DNA from: Aquimarina rhabdastrellae
GTDB taxonomy: Bacteria > Bacteroidota > Bacteroidia > Flavobacteriales > Flavobacteriaceae
Assembly: GCA_947387485.1 (NCBI GenBank)
Contig: CANDNT010000019.1
Location: 1-64,000, forward strand
Direction: 5' to 3'
DNA: 64,000 bases
Part shown: positions 9,537 through 18,040 of the stretch, one piece after another
How the letters are laid out: each line of letters starts with the position of its first letter
How positions within the stretch are numbered: position 1 is the first letter of the stretch
Made by a program: the position numbers and the translations under genes
The notes under the pieces: generated by a model
Database searches by the model: none
The model's input: only the letters and a program-made list of their open reading frames with translations
Told to the model about the DNA's origin: nothing

Positions 9537-9564
9537 ACTCATTACTAATCACTCGTCACTTAAT
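9537..9564. repeat. Inverted partner of the repeat at 10187
   Basis: On the minus strand it reads ATTAAGTGACGAGTGATTAG followed by TAATGAGT. It is nearly the same as plus-strand 10187-10212 and similar to the TAATTAGTGATGAGTA part of the inserts in the CRISPR-like array. The two copies flank the SpoU methyltransferase gene in inverted orientation. Confidence 0.7.
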
Positions 9565-9572
9565 AAAAAAAC

Positions 9573-10112
9573 TTAAAACTTTAGTTTACTAAACAAATCC
9601 CATAAGACTACACCAGCACTTACAGAAATGTTAAGAGAATGTTTTGTACCGTATTGGGGGATTTCGATTACCGCATCACTTGAAGAAACAATAGCTTGTT
9701 GAACCCCTTTAACTTCGTTACCAAAAACTACAGCATAAGTAGTATCTGGTTGAGGTTTAAGGTCTTGAAGCATTACGGCATCTTCGGCTTGCTCGATAGC
9801 AAGAACTTGAACTCCGTCTTTTTGTAATGCATCAACGAGTGCAATGCTATCTTCTACATGTTCCCATACAACAGTATCGGTTGCACCTAACGCAGTTTTC
9901 TGGATATCTTTATGAGGCGGTGTCGCAGTGATACCACAGAGGTATATTTTCTGGATTAGAAAAGCATCAGAAGTACGAAATACAGAACCTATATTATTAA
10001 GACTTCTAATATTATCAAGAATCACAATGATAGGCGTTTTGGCAGTAGCCTTAAATTCGTCTACCGTAATACGATTAAGTTCGCTATTCTTTAATTTTCT
10101 GTTCTTATCCAT
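9573..10112 (-). CDS. SpoU/TrmH-family RNA 2'-O-methyltransferase
   Basis: 179 aa, matching the SPOUT class that transfers a methyl group from S-adenosylmethionine to a ribose 2'-OH of tRNA or rRNA. All three family motifs are visible: motif 1 at about 32-51 (DNIRSLNNIGSVFRTSDAF, with the conserved Asn and Arg), motif 2 at 129-137 (VFGNEVKGV), and motif 3 at 151-168 (IPQYGTKHSLNISVSAGV), which together form the knotted cofactor site. It lacks the extra N-terminal substrate domain of the longer TrmH relatives, which is usual for the short flavobacterial copies. A TATTTTTG element on the minus strand (10125-10118) lies only 5 nt from the ATG, so the mRNA may be leaderless. The exact RNA target is unknown. 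Confidence 0.92.
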   Translation of the reverse strand: MDKNRKLKNSELNRITVDEFKATAKTPIIVILDNIRSLNNIGSVFRTSDAFLIQKIYLCGITATPPHKDIQKTALGATDTVVWEHVEDSIALVDALQKDGVQVLAIEQAEDAVMLQDLKPQPDTTYAVVFGNEVKGVQQAIVSSSDAVIEIPQYGTKHSLNISVSAGVVLWDLFSKLKF

Positions 10113-10186
10113 AGCCGCAAAAATATAAAAACTATTGAGTAGGACTATAGTTTTTTTGAGATCAAGACTAATTGTTGTGTTTTTGT

Positions 10187-10212
10187 ATAAGTGACGAGTG
10201 ATTAGCGATGAG
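10187..10212. repeat. Dispersed intergenic repeat, plus orientation
   Basis: ATAAGTGACGAGTGATTAG followed by CGATGAG. It is nearly identical to the reverse complement of 9537-9564 across the methyltransferase gene, and related to the AGTAATTAGTGATGAGTA stretch in the CRISPR-array inserts. Confidence 0.7.
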
Positions 10213-10297
10213 AGATGAGTGAGATTGAATCTATAATTTAAAAGGTTTTTTGTTGTGAAATTGGTTAGTTAGGTAGTTTTTGAGTGCTGTCATCTCG

Positions 10298-10348
10298 ACA
10301 AGCTCGATGACCAGACAAGCTCGATGACCAGACAAGCTCCATGACCAG
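10298..10348. repeat. 17-bp tandem repeat, three copies
   Basis: Three consecutive units of ACAAGCTCGATGACCAG (10298, 10315, 10332; the third has one change), followed by a diverged partial unit from 10349. It lies in the intergenic region upstream of mutS. No function is evident. Confidence 0.85.
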
Positions 10349-10546
10349 ACAAGCCCTGTGATAAGTATAAATCTAAAATTAAAACTCGTTAAGCTACATT
10401 CGATATTCATTAGTTATCAATTGGTCTATCGAAAGTATAGCGTAAAATTTGAAATGAGATAAGGCGATGACTAAAAGAACTCTTAAACAATTTCAAAAAC
10501 GGAAATAGAATGATTATTTTAGCAGCTGATAAAAAATTGATTACCA

Positions 10547-13183
10547 TTGACTGCAAAAAAAGCTAAAAAAGCAAAGAAGGAAACCCCATTAATGAAGCAA
10601 TACAATAGCATCAAAGCCAAATATCCAGATGCATTGCTACTATTTAGGGTAGGAGATTTTTATGAAACTTTTGGACAAGATGCAATAAAGACAGCAGAGA
10701 TTCTCAATATCATTTTGACCAAAAAAGGAGCAGGAACAGAAGGAGAAACAGAACTAGCAGGTTTTCCGCATCACTCCTTAAATACTTATTTGCCTAAGCT
10801 TGTTAAAGCAGGAGAACGTGTAGCGATTTGTGATCAATTAGAAGATCCTAAACAAACCAAAACTATCGTAAAGCGAGGTGTAACAGAATTGGTAACACCA
10901 GGAGTTGCACTTAATGATGAGGTACTACAAAGTAAGAATAACAATTTTTTATGCGCAGTACATTATGGAAAGAAACAATTGGGTGTGGCTTTTCTAGACG
11001 TGTCTACGGGAGAGTTCTTAACAACTCAAGGAGACGAAGCTTATATCGATAAGTTATTACAAAATTTCGCGCCAAGCGAAATCTTAATTGTTAAGCAAAA
11101 GAAACAAACGTTTTTTAAAGATTTTGGAGAAGATTTTCATACGTTTTTTCTTGAAGATTGGGTGTTTAAAGCAGATTATGCAGAGGAGACTTTAAATACA
11201 CACTTTGAGACGAGTTCGCTTAAAGGATTTGGGATAGCACACCTACAAGAAGGAATCATTGCTGCAGGAGTAGTGTTACATTATTTGGGCGAAACACAAC
11301 ACCATAAACTACAACACATCACTCGTATTAATCGCATTGCAGAGGATGAATATATCTGGATGGATCGTTTTACGATTCGTAACCTAGAATTATATCACTC
11401 GGTATCTAATAATGCAGTAACTTTATTAGACGTGATTGATAAAACGATTTCGCCTATGGGAGGTCGTTTGCTTAAAAGATGGTTAGCATTACCTTTAAAA
11501 AATGCTGTAAGCATACATAAGCGACACGAGGTGGTACAGTACTTTTTGGATAATACAGGATTGCATCAAGAAGTACAGCAGCACATCAAGCAGATAGGGG
11601 ATTTAGAACGTTTAATTTCTAAAGTAGCTACAGGAAAAGTAAACCCTAGAGAAGTGATACAATTAAAAAACTCTCTAGAAGCGATAGTACCTATTAAAGC
11701 AGCAGCATTACAAAGTGGTAATGAAGCCTTAAAAATAATAGGAGATACACTACATGATTGTGAGTTGTTACGTCAAAAAATTACAGCTACACTTAATGAA
11801 GAAGCTCCAGTTAATATCCTTAAAGGAAATAGTATTGCAAGCGGTGTTATAGAAGAACTAGATGAATTGCGTTCGATAGCTTTTTCTGGGAAAGATTACT
11901 TAGATAAGATGCTAGAACGAGAAATGGAAGAAACAGGAATTACATCACTTAAAATAGCATCTAATAATGTATTTGGATACTATATAGAAGTACGTAATAC
12001 ACATAAAGATAAAGTACCCGATACATGGATTCGTAAACAAACTCTAGTAAGTGCAGAACGCTATATCACCGAAGAGTTAAAAGAATACGAAGCTAAGATT
12101 CTAGGAGCAGAAGAAAAAATACTGATACTAGAGCAGCAAATCTTTGCTGATTTAATTACATGGATGAACGAATATATCCAACCAGTACAGCTTAATGCAG
12201 GATTGATAGGGCAGCTAGATTGTTTAGGATCGTTTGCACAACTAGCGGTAGAAAATCGCTATGTACGACCAGTAATTGAAGAGAGTTATGACTTAGAAAT
12301 TAAAAATGGTCGCCATCCTGTAATCGAAAAACAGTTGCCTATAGGAGAAGAATACATCGCAAACGATGTTTTTTTGGATAGAGATCGCCAACAGATGATT
12401 ATGATCACAGGACCTAATATGAGTGGTAAATCGGCGATACTAAGACAAACAGCTTTGATTGTATTGCTAGCGCAAATGGGATGTTTTGTTCCAGCCGATA
12501 GTGCTAGAGTGGGTATTGTAGATAAGATTTTTACACGTGTAGGAGCGAGTGATAATATCTCTATGGGAGAATCAACCTTTATGGTCGAGATGAATGAAAC
12601 GGCAAGTATCTTGAATAATATCTCTGATCGAAGTCTGGTTTTACTAGATGAAATAGGTAGAGGAACGAGTACGTATGATGGGATTTCGATAGCATGGGCA
12701 ATAAGTGAATTTTTGCATGAACATCCTACAAGACCTAAAACACTATTTGCAACGCACTATCATGAATTAAATGAGATGTGTGAAACCTTTGGGCGAATCA
12801 AGAATTATAATGTAGCGGTAAAAGAACTTAAAGATACCGTATTATTCTTGCGTAAGTTAGTTCCAGGAGGAAGTGAACACAGTTTTGGGATTCATGTAGC
12901 AAAGATGGCAGGAATGCCACAGCAAGTAATACATCGCGCAAATAAGATGTTAAAGAAGTTAGAAAAATCACATAGTAGTGACGAACTAGCCGAAAAGATA
13001 AAAGATGTACAAGAAGATGACGAAATGCAATTGAGTTTCTTCAATCTTGATGATCCTTTATTAGAAGAAATCAAAGAAGAAATACTACATACAGACATAG
13101 ATACCTTAACTCCAGTAGAAGCATTGATGAAATTAAATGAGATTAAACGTATGTTAATCAGGAAGAAAGGGGTTAAAGCGTAA
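10547..13183 (+). CDS. mutS: DNA mismatch repair protein MutS
   Basis: 878 aa, full-length MutS, the dimeric ATPase that recognises mismatches and short loops after replication. The N-terminal mismatch-binding domain has the F-Y-E motif at F38-Y39-E40 (GDFYETFG). The P-loop is at about 622-629 (GPNMSGKS), Walker B at about D701-E702 ([14 protein letters not shown]), and the following FATHYHEL segment is intact. The start is a TTG at 10547; the residues it adds (TAKKAKK...ETPLMKQYN) match the usual flavobacterial N-terminus, whereas the first ATG at 10592 would remove part of it. It is transcribed alone, upstream of the tRNA-Gly promoter. Confidence 0.97.
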   Translation: MTAKKAKKAKKETPLMKQYNSIKAKYPDALLLFRVGDFYETFGQDAIKTAEILNIILTKKGAGTEGETELAGFPHHSLNTYLPKLVKAGERVAICDQLEDPKQTKTIVKRGVTELVTPGVALNDEVLQSKNNNFLCAVHYGKKQLGVAFLDVSTGEFLTTQGDEAYIDKLLQNFAPSEILIVKQKKQTFFKDFGEDFHTFFLEDWVFKADYAEETLNTHFETSSLKGFGIAHLQEGIIAAGVVLHYLGETQHHKLQHITRINRIAEDEYIWMDRFTIRNLELYHSVSNNAVTLLDVIDKTISPMGGRLLKRWLALPLKNAVSIHKRHEVVQYFLDNTGLHQEVQQHIKQIGDLERLISKVATGKVNPREVIQLKNSLEAIVPIKAAALQSGNEALKIIGDTLHDCELLRQKITATLNEEAPVNILKGNSIASGVIEELDELRSIAFSGKDYLDKMLEREMEETGITSLKIASNNVFGYYIEVRNTHKDKVPDTWIRKQTLVSAERYITEELKEYEAKILGAEEKILILEQQIFADLITWMNEYIQPVQLNAGLIGQLDCLGSFAQLAVENRYVRPVIEESYDLEIKNGRHPVIEKQLPIGEEYIANDVFLDRDRQQMIMITGPNMSGKSAILRQTALIVLLAQMGCFVPADSARVGIVDKIFTRVGASDNISMGESTFMVEMNETASILNNISDRSLVLLDEIGRGTSTYDGISIAWAISEFLHEHPTRPKTLFATHYHELNEMCETFGRIKNYNVAVKELKDTVLFLRKLVPGGSEHSFGIHVAKMAGMPQQVIHRANKMLKKLEKSHSSDELAEKIKDVQEDDEMQLSFFNLDDPLLEEIKEEILHTDIDTLTPVEALMKLNEIKRMLIRKKGVKA

Positions 13184-13211
13184 ATTTTTTTAATTTTTTT
13201 CTTGAAAAAGC

Positions 13212-13241
13212 TTTGTAGAACGTAGAAATGTTCTATCTTTG
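13212..13241 (+). promoter_or_regulatory. Bacteroidetes-type promoter of the tRNA genes
   Basis: TTTG at 13212-13215 and TATCTTTG at 13234-13241, with an 18-nt gap, fit the Bacteroidetes housekeeping consensus (TTTG near -33, TAnnTTTG near -7). Transcription would begin about 30 nt upstream of tRNA-Gly. Confidence 0.75.
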
Positions 13242-13277
13242 CATCCGCAATCACGATTGCTCGTTCATACAAAGAAT

Positions 13278-13349
13278 GCGAAAGTAGCTCAGGGGTAGAG
13301 CATCACCTTGCCAAGGTGAGGGTCGCGGGTTCAAATCCCGTCTTTCGCT
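13278..13349 (+). tRNA. tRNA-Gly (GCC)
   Basis: A 72-nt cloverleaf. Acceptor stem GCGAAAG pairs with CTTTCGC, the anticodon loop is TTGCCAA with anticodon GCC, and the T arm contains GGTTCAAAT. The discriminator base is T, as usual for tRNA-Gly. CCA is not encoded. It is followed 18 nt later by tRNA-Leu. Confidence 0.95.
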
Positions 13350-13360
13350 CTGAGTACGCA

Positions 13361-15025
13361 CTAACACGCTGAAGTGGTGGAATTGGTAGACACGTTGGAC
13401 TTAAAATCCAATGACCATTTAGGTCGTGCGGGTTCAAGTCCCGCCTTCAGTACTGAAAGGGAAAGATCATTAGAGATAGGATCTTTCCCTTTTTTATTTT
13501 CACTAGTATTCTTTGAGATTGAGGGAATTAGCATAAATAAAGAGTTCACTCTTAAGGTTCGATAACAGTCATTTTCATAATCAAATAGAATACCTTCAGG
13601 AAATACAATATGTTGAATAGTTTTTTTAAGCGGTAGATTTCCTAACTCCCACGTTTTTGACAAGTTAAGAGACATATGTAAAGCTATATTAATCGATTTG
13701 TTAAGGTTCGATAAATTAACAGGTTTTTTAGCAGCAGCAATATGTAATTCCTCAATTTGTGAATCCAAACGAGATTTAAATTTATCAAATTGTTCTCTTG
13801 AAATTTCTTCAAAAACATAACGTTCTTCAAGACGATCAATCTTTTGTTGTAGCTCTAGAATTTTGTTTTGTCCTTTTTCAGCTTGCTCAATTTCATATTG
13901 AAATTCTTGTACAAAAGCATTTTTAATAATTTCACGATAAGGAACAATTAAACGCTTATCAGCTAATTGATATTTTTGAAGCTCAGCAATAAATTTTTGA
14001 TGCATGATTTTGGCACTGCGATTTTCCTTACTACCACGACGATTATTTTTATAATAATACAATCCTTTTTTCTTCACGAGATAGCCTGTGTAATTCGTAC
14101 CACAAGAAGCAGCCTTTATAAACTGTTTAAGCGGCAGATTTTCATCATCACCATGATGTGATACTCCATAGTTACCATTACGGTTAACAATCTTATTAAC
14201 GCGAAGAAAAAGCGATTTAGAAACTAGGGGAGGATGTTTTCCTTCAATTACCTCATTTGGGAGGTGAGAAGAAACAATTAAGCCACAATAAAAAGGATTC
14301 CTAAGAATGACTCCAATGCGTTTAGGAGTTAATTCAAGCCCTTTTTCTTTTAACTGTCTAGAGATTTCAGCCATGGATAAATCAAGATTAGCCTTTAGCT
14401 CAAAAGCAATTTTTAGTAATTCACCATCCTCATTAATTACAATGTTTTGTTCTTTGTGCTTTCCAGCTCCTAAATTGGTATAGCCAATAGGGACATTACC
14501 CATCCAATAGCCTCTGCGAAGTTTTTCCTTAATCCCAGTAACAATTTTATCACGACGAAGCTCATTATCAAATTGACTAAAGATATAATATAGATTTTGT
14601 TGAAAAGCTCCAGCAGAAGTAGAGGTGTCAACTTCTTGAGTAGCAGAAAGGGTTTTAATTCCTTGTTTCTTTAACTGTTCACTGATAGAAGCTCCATTAG
14701 CTCCAGTACGAGAAAAACGATCATAAGAATAGACAATGATATAGGCGACATTTTTATGCCGTTTTACATAGGAAAGCATTCGTTGAAACTCCACACGTTC
14801 ATCACTACGAGCAGACTCATAAGTACCACCAAAATATTCAACTATAGTATACCCTTTGCGTTTGGCAAAGAGTTCACAATATTTACGCTGAGTATCTAAA
14901 CTAGCGTTATTATCAGCTTGTTCTTTAGTAGAGACTCTAGTATAGATCACTGCATTGGTATTAGAGCGCATTTGATCATGAGTACTCGTTTTTGCAAATT
15001 GTTTAAAAATAGATAAATCGTTCAT
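13361..15025 (-). CDS. Large serine recombinase, C-terminus reading into tRNA-Leu
   Basis: A 554-aa frame. Residues about 24-165 are a resolvase-type catalytic domain with nucleophile S32 (YTRVSTKEQ) and the Arg-rich active site in YDRFSR. The recombinase domain follows at about 170-270 and a coiled coil at about 370-430. The usual Cys-rich zinc-ribbon positions between them are largely missing, with only one Cys near AASCGTN. The last about 45 residues are encoded by the antisense of the tRNA terminator and of tRNA-Leu itself (ending VSTNSTTSAC), so they cannot have evolved as a normal domain. Either the native 3' end was lost at integration, or the frame is open by chance past the true end. 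It is likely the integrase of the element at 13361-19600. Confidence 0.85.
   Translation of the reverse strand: MNDLSIFKQFAKTSTHDQMRSNTNAVIYTRVSTKEQADNNASLDTQRKYCELFAKRKGYTIVEYFGGTYESARSDERVEFQRMLSYVKRHKNVAYIIVYSYDRFSRTGANGASISEQLKKQGIKTLSATQEVDTSTSAGAFQQNLYYIFSQFDNELRRDKIVTGIKEKLRRGYWMGNVPIGYTNLGAGKHKEQNIVINEDGELLKIAFELKANLDLSMAEISRQLKEKGLELTPKRIGVILRNPFYCGLIVSSHLPNEVIEGKHPPLVSKSLFLRVNKIVNRNGNYGVSHHGDDENLPLKQFIKAASCGTNYTGYLVKKKGLYYYKNNRRGSKENRSAKIMHQKFIAELQKYQLADKRLIVPYREIIKNAFVQEFQYEIEQAEKGQNKILELQQKIDRLEERYVFEEISREQFDKFKSRLDSQIEELHIAAAKKPVNLSNLNKSINIALHMSLNLSKTWELGNLPLKKTIQHIVFPEGILFDYENDCYRTLRVNSLFMLIPSISKNTSENKKGKDPISNDLSLSVLKAGLEPARPKWSLDFKSNVSTNSTTSAC
13368..13452 (+). tRNA. tRNA-Leu (TAA)
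   Basis: An 85-nt type II tRNA with a long variable arm. Acceptor GCTGAAG pairs with CTTCAGT (first pair G-T), the anticodon loop is CTTAAAA with anticodon TAA, the T arm contains GGTTCAAGT, and the discriminator is A. The reverse strand of this gene is in frame with the 3' end of the serine recombinase, suggesting it is or was an integration site. Confidence 0.95.
13456..13498 (+). terminator. Terminator of the tRNA-Gly/tRNA-Leu transcript
   Basis: A 13-bp perfect stem (13456-13468, AAAGGGAAAGATC, with 13480-13492) followed by a T-rich run. It starts 4 nt after tRNA-Leu. On the opposite strand the same bases are read as codons of the serine recombinase frame. Confidence 0.92.
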
Positions 15026-15060
15026 AAAGAAGTGTTGTAATAATTAAGCAGAAATAAAGA

Positions 15061-15249
15061 TTAAGTGTCACGTAAACTACTGACAATAGCCTTAGCAATA
15101 GTTTCCATTTGATGAATTAACTCTTGAGCTTGTTGATTAGAATAATGTTCTAAACCTTCAAAACTTTTTAAACGTTTAGGAGTCATAGGCTCAACAGGAT
15201 TAAAAATATTAAAATTATTTAAGTCATTGGTACATTTTTTAGATGACAT
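15061..15249 (-). CDS. Small unknown protein of the serine-recombinase element
   Basis: 62 aa from the ATG at 15249 (MSSKKCTND...). A longer frame could use a GTG at 15315, but that would begin inside the hairpin at 15309-15330, so the internal ATG is preferred. The C-terminal half is helical (NQQAQELIHQMETIAKAIVSS). It lies 35 bp upstream of the recombinase on the same strand and may be a directionality or DNA-binding factor; no domain is recognised. Two TAAGACCT hairpins occupy its presumed 5' leader, suggesting RNA-level control. Confidence 0.6.
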   Translation of the reverse strand: MSSKKCTNDLNNFNIFNPVEPMTPKRLKSFEGLEHYSNQQAQELIHQMETIAKAIVSSLRDT

Positions 15250-15272
15250 AAAAAGAAAGAAGTGCTTAGCAA

Positions 15273-15330
15273 TCAGAGGTCTTACTGAGGGATAAGCGAT
15301 TTTCACTGTAAACACAGGTCTTAGTGTTTA
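15273..15330 (-). promoter_or_regulatory. Two TAAGACCT-loop hairpins in the leader of the 62-aa gene
   Basis: On the minus strand, 15330-15309 folds as a perfect 7-bp stem (TAAACAC with GTGTTTA) closing the 8-nt loop TAAGACCT. 15288-15273 folds as a 4-bp stem (TCAG with CTGA) closing the same loop. The loops are identical while the stems differ, and the same design recurs four times at 18041-18239 on the plus strand. They lie 24-81 nt upstream of the ATG at 15249, a suitable place for a binding site of an RNA or DNA regulator. Confidence 0.7.
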
Positions 15331-15369
15331 AAAATATATAAAAATGAAAATTATCAAGAATAAAACAGA

Positions 15370-16041
15370 TTAAGTTTTTGTATTGATAATATCATTTAAC
15401 TTATGAAACATTTCTCCTTGCATGCGATACGCATTTTGGAGTTCGACTTGTTGGGCATTGCATTTGGCTGTCAAAGCTTCCATTTGTTTGCGGAGATTAG
15501 CTTTTTCAGTAATTTGCTGTACAATAAGTCCGAGAATGGTCGTATTAGAATCTGATAACTCAGTTGAGAGTTCACGACCAAAAACAAGTTTTTCATTAGC
15601 AAGAAGATAAGCATAGACTTCTTGTTTGATATCAAGAGCCATATCTTGATGTTGCTCCATGAATTTATCGATAAGTTTAAGAACTTGATCTCTTCTTAAA
15701 ATAGCTTCAACTTCAGGCGCAATAACTTCTTCGGCAGAAAAAGAGACATCTTCTTTAAAGAAATAATTTGCATCCAGGTTATAGTTCTGAATAAAATGAG
15801 CTAAAGACTTTAAAGGAACACCGCTAGATTTCTTTTGCATTAAAGAGATAAAGATTCTATTGGTGGGATTAAGTTCAATAGCGAGCCCATTAAGACTATG
15901 AGGTTCTTTTCCCTCTTTTCTATTATGAGCAATAACATATTTAGCAGCCTCTAAGAAACGTTCATAGACGCGTACAAGCGTAGGGTCATCCCAATTTTTC
16001 ATTTTTAGACGATTCAATTGAACATGATTTTGATATAACAA
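15370..16041 (-). CDS. Unknown regulator-like protein with C-terminal coiled coil
   Basis: 223 aa. The N-terminal third is helical with a segment like a degenerate helix-turn-helix (SLAHFIQNYNLDANYFF). The C-terminal about 60 residues form a probable coiled coil (ITEKANLRKQMEALTAK). There is no signal peptide or membrane segment. The first Met is at 16041; M14 (MKNWDDPTL) is an alternative start. It is divergent from the small gene at 16240 across a region with nested inverted repeats and on the same strand as the recombinase, so a regulator of the element is plausible. Confidence 0.7.
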   Translation of the reverse strand: MLYQNHVQLNRLKMKNWDDPTLVRVYERFLEAAKYVIAHNRKEGKEPHSLNGLAIELNPTNRIFISLMQKKSSGVPLKSLAHFIQNYNLDANYFFKEDVSFSAEEVIAPEVEAILRRDQVLKLIDKFMEQHQDMALDIKQEVYAYLLANEKLVFGRELSTELSDSNTTILGLIVQQITEKANLRKQMEALTAKCNAQQVELQNAYRMQGEMFHKLNDIINTKT

Positions 16042-16122
16042 TGATAGTTAAAAAATAACAAAAAATGAAAAGATTGTCTTTTAAATTGATTTTTTAATTA
16101 TTTTTGAAGTTGTAAATACAAA

Positions 16123-16203
16123 AGACTTACGATCTCTAATCGATGATCAATTACTTTCCCAAAAATCGATAGTAAGTCTAAACTATGCCCAAAAAGGGTA
16201 TAG
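16123..16203. promoter_or_regulatory. Nested inverted repeats between divergent genes
   Basis: AGACTTAC (16123-16130) pairs with GTAAGTCT (16172-16179); inside them ATCGAT occurs at 16139-16144 and 16165-16170. A separate hairpin follows: CTATGCCC (16183-16190) with GGGTATAG (16196-16203), one G-T pair. The site lies between the divergent genes at 15370-16041 and 16240, so an operator or recombinase site is plausible. Confidence 0.55.
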
Positions 16204-16239
16204 CCTGATATATGTTCAATTGAAAAACACAGCAATAAA

Positions 16240-16374
16240 ATGGAAAAGCAAAAAATAGAAAGAAAACCTGTTGCATCTAATTTTAAAGAACTAAAAAAGA
16301 AATTAGATAAATACAGATCTCTGAAATTAAAAAAACGTCCAACAACGATCTATAGAGCCTCACTAGAATCTTAA
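16240..16374 (+). CDS. Small basic protein (44 aa)
   Basis: An ATG-started frame of 44 aa, very rich in Lys and Arg (MEKQKIERKPVASNFKELKK...), ending 11 bp before the HTH gene at 16386. Charge and position suggest a small nucleic-acid-binding protein made with its neighbour. It is too short to assign a family. Confidence 0.5.
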   Translation: MEKQKIERKPVASNFKELKKKLDKYRSLKLKKRPTTIYRASLES

Positions 16375-16385
16375 AATACAATACT

Positions 16386-17723
16386 ATGTATTATTTGAAT
16401 TATACCCATACGCTAAGAGCGTTAGATGGTTATGTTGCGGTGCATAATAAAGAAAAGACGAATTACAAGGAAAGAGTGCGACCAGCAATGGTCGCAACAG
16501 CACAACAGTTATTAAAAATCTATGGAATAGCCCTAGCTAAAGCCTATAAAAGAAAGGCGTTTACCAAAGAGGAATTACCAGCACTACGTACCAATAATGT
16601 GCAATTAGCAAAACTGACACATGCCAGTACACGAACTGTACAAAGACACCTAGTGCGATTACAAGCAGCAGGAATCATAACCAAAAAGAAATGGAATGGA
16701 TCAAAAGCACCATTTGAGCTATGGTTTACGGCTAAAGTATTGTCCTTAAAACTACCAGAAATGCCAGCAGCAGTAACAGCAGCTACACTATTAGATAAAG
16801 AAACGGTTGTTAATAACCCTGTGGAAAAGCCTGTTAATAAGCTAAAAAACGAAGTAGATTACAACTTTTTGTCGTATACTGATAATCAGTGTTTTAAAAA
16901 TAAAAATACGACAATAGGTCGCCATACAGATACTAGTAACACTACTAGTAACATAAATAACAGAATAATAAGGGTTAATAAGTTATTAACCCCCATAGAG
17001 AAAATTCAAAATTTAAGTAAAAGGTTAACAGGATACACAGGACAAGAGCGGACTCCGTTACCGCTACGACCTAGTTTGCGAACAGGATACACAACTGGAA
17101 ACACACAAGAAAAAGCCCTGCAAAAAAACAAAGTACAGGAAAAAGTTGTCTCGTGGGAGGATAAGCCGTCAGAACAGGACAAAAAAATAGAAAGGCAAAC
17201 TGCCCGCGAGTCACTCCTGCAAAGCTATGCTGAGAAATTATGGGAGGAGGCAAAAAAGAAACTCTACAGAAAGACGCATTTGAGCATGACCCAAGAAGAA
17301 ATCGCAAAAGAACTCCTGTATGAGTGGTATGCTCCAGTCTCTAATGAAAAATTAGCACAGGTACATGGGGTCTATACCAAACGGATAGAGCTAGTTAGAC
17401 GATATGTGAATCTAGCCCCTGATGTGCGATATGTACAATTACCCTATTTGTTTTTTGATCCAGAAAATCCAAATGGATTTACACGAACAAAAACATGGGT
17501 ACATCAAGATTCGGCATATCAAAAGCGCAAACGCATCCAACGGAAATTCTTTGCTATACTGAATTATTTCAAGAGTAATGAAACAGCAGAAAGTAGCAAA
17601 GCTATTCCACGATTAGAATGCTTTAAACGCTGTGAAGCAGCTATAAAAACACTAAAGCGACCAGAATTATTACAGGAGTTTTATAAAATCTCGTATCAAA
17701 TAGTACAACCCGAATCTTCATAA
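16386..17723 (+). CDS. Helix-turn-helix protein of the element (possible replication or transfer role)
   Basis: 445 aa. Residues about 70-125 form a winged-helix-like domain (TNNVQLAKLTHASTRTVQRH, then LQAAGIITKKKW). Residues about 140-270 are low-complexity and basic, and about 280-445 form a second, Lys/Arg-rich helical domain. The layout resembles proteins carried by Bacteroidetes mobile elements, but no initiator or relaxase motif was seen. It is preceded by the 44-aa gene with 11 bp between, and followed by a hairpin terminator. Function: DNA binding, probably element maintenance or regulation (inference). Confidence 0.7.
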   Translation: MYYLNYTHTLRALDGYVAVHNKEKTNYKERVRPAMVATAQQLLKIYGIALAKAYKRKAFTKEELPALRTNNVQLAKLTHASTRTVQRHLVRLQAAGIITKKKWNGSKAPFELWFTAKVLSLKLPEMPAAVTAATLLDKETVVNNPVEKPVNKLKNEVDYNFLSYTDNQCFKNKNTTIGRHTDTSNTTSNINNRIIRVNKLLTPIEKIQNLSKRLTGYTGQERTPLPLRPSLRTGYTTGNTQEKALQKNKVQEKVVSWEDKPSEQDKKIERQTARESLLQSYAEKLWEEAKKKLYRKTHLSMTQEEIAKELLYEWYAPVSNEKLAQVHGVYTKRIELVRRYVNLAPDVRYVQLPYLFFDPENPNGFTRTKTWVHQDSAYQKRKRIQRKFFAILNYFKSNETAESSKAIPRLECFKRCEAAIKTLKRPELLQEFYKISYQIVQPESS

Positions 17724-17730
17724 AAAGAAA

Positions 17731-17760
17731 AACCTCTAATGACAATGTTAGAGGTTAATT
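17731..17760 (+). terminator. Hairpin after the HTH gene
   Basis: A perfect 9-bp stem (AACCTCTAA at 17731-17739 with TTAGAGGTT at 17748-17756), 8 nt past the stop codon. It is followed by AATTCTTT, a weak T-run. Confidence 0.65.
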
Positions 17761-18010
17761 CTTTAAATATAACAGTAATTCAAACAATACCCTGGTTAAT
17801 TTGAGATTATGTGGAAATTTTTGAATGGTGTATTTTAATAAAAACTTCTCGAAACAAAAGTAATCAAGGAGACTATCAGGTAGCTAAACCTGATGTTATT
17901 TAAAAGTTATATTGTGGTAAAACCATAATTTATAAGATAATGCAATAGTTTTTGTTGTTAAAAAACATATAAAAAATTATTTGATGTTAAAATAAATAAA
18001 TGATATTTCA

Positions 18011-18018
18011 TATCTTTG
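18011..18018 (+). promoter_or_regulatory. Candidate -7 element upstream of the hairpin array
   Basis: TATCTTTG matches the TAnnTTTG consensus. The nearest upstream TTTG (17980-17983) is 27 nt away, longer than ideal. Transcription would start around 18025, just before the first hairpin. Confidence 0.45.
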
Positions 18019-18040
18019 AAAAACTAAAGATGATCTCTAA

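Larger units (their letters stand above)
10113..10546. other. Intergenic region between methyltransferase and mutS
   Basis: No gene is seen. It contains the inverted-repeat copy at 10187-10212, the 17-bp tandem repeat at 10298-10348 and further short AT-rich repeat-like pieces. A promoter for mutS was not confidently located. Confidence 0.6.

Noticed and set aside
12892-13272. A 126-aa minus-strand frame over the 3' end of mutS
   Set aside because: Opposite-strand shadow of mutS with no start signal and low-complexity content.
13374-13565. A 63-aa plus-strand frame starting inside tRNA-Leu
   Set aside because: It is the translation of the tRNA and its terminator.
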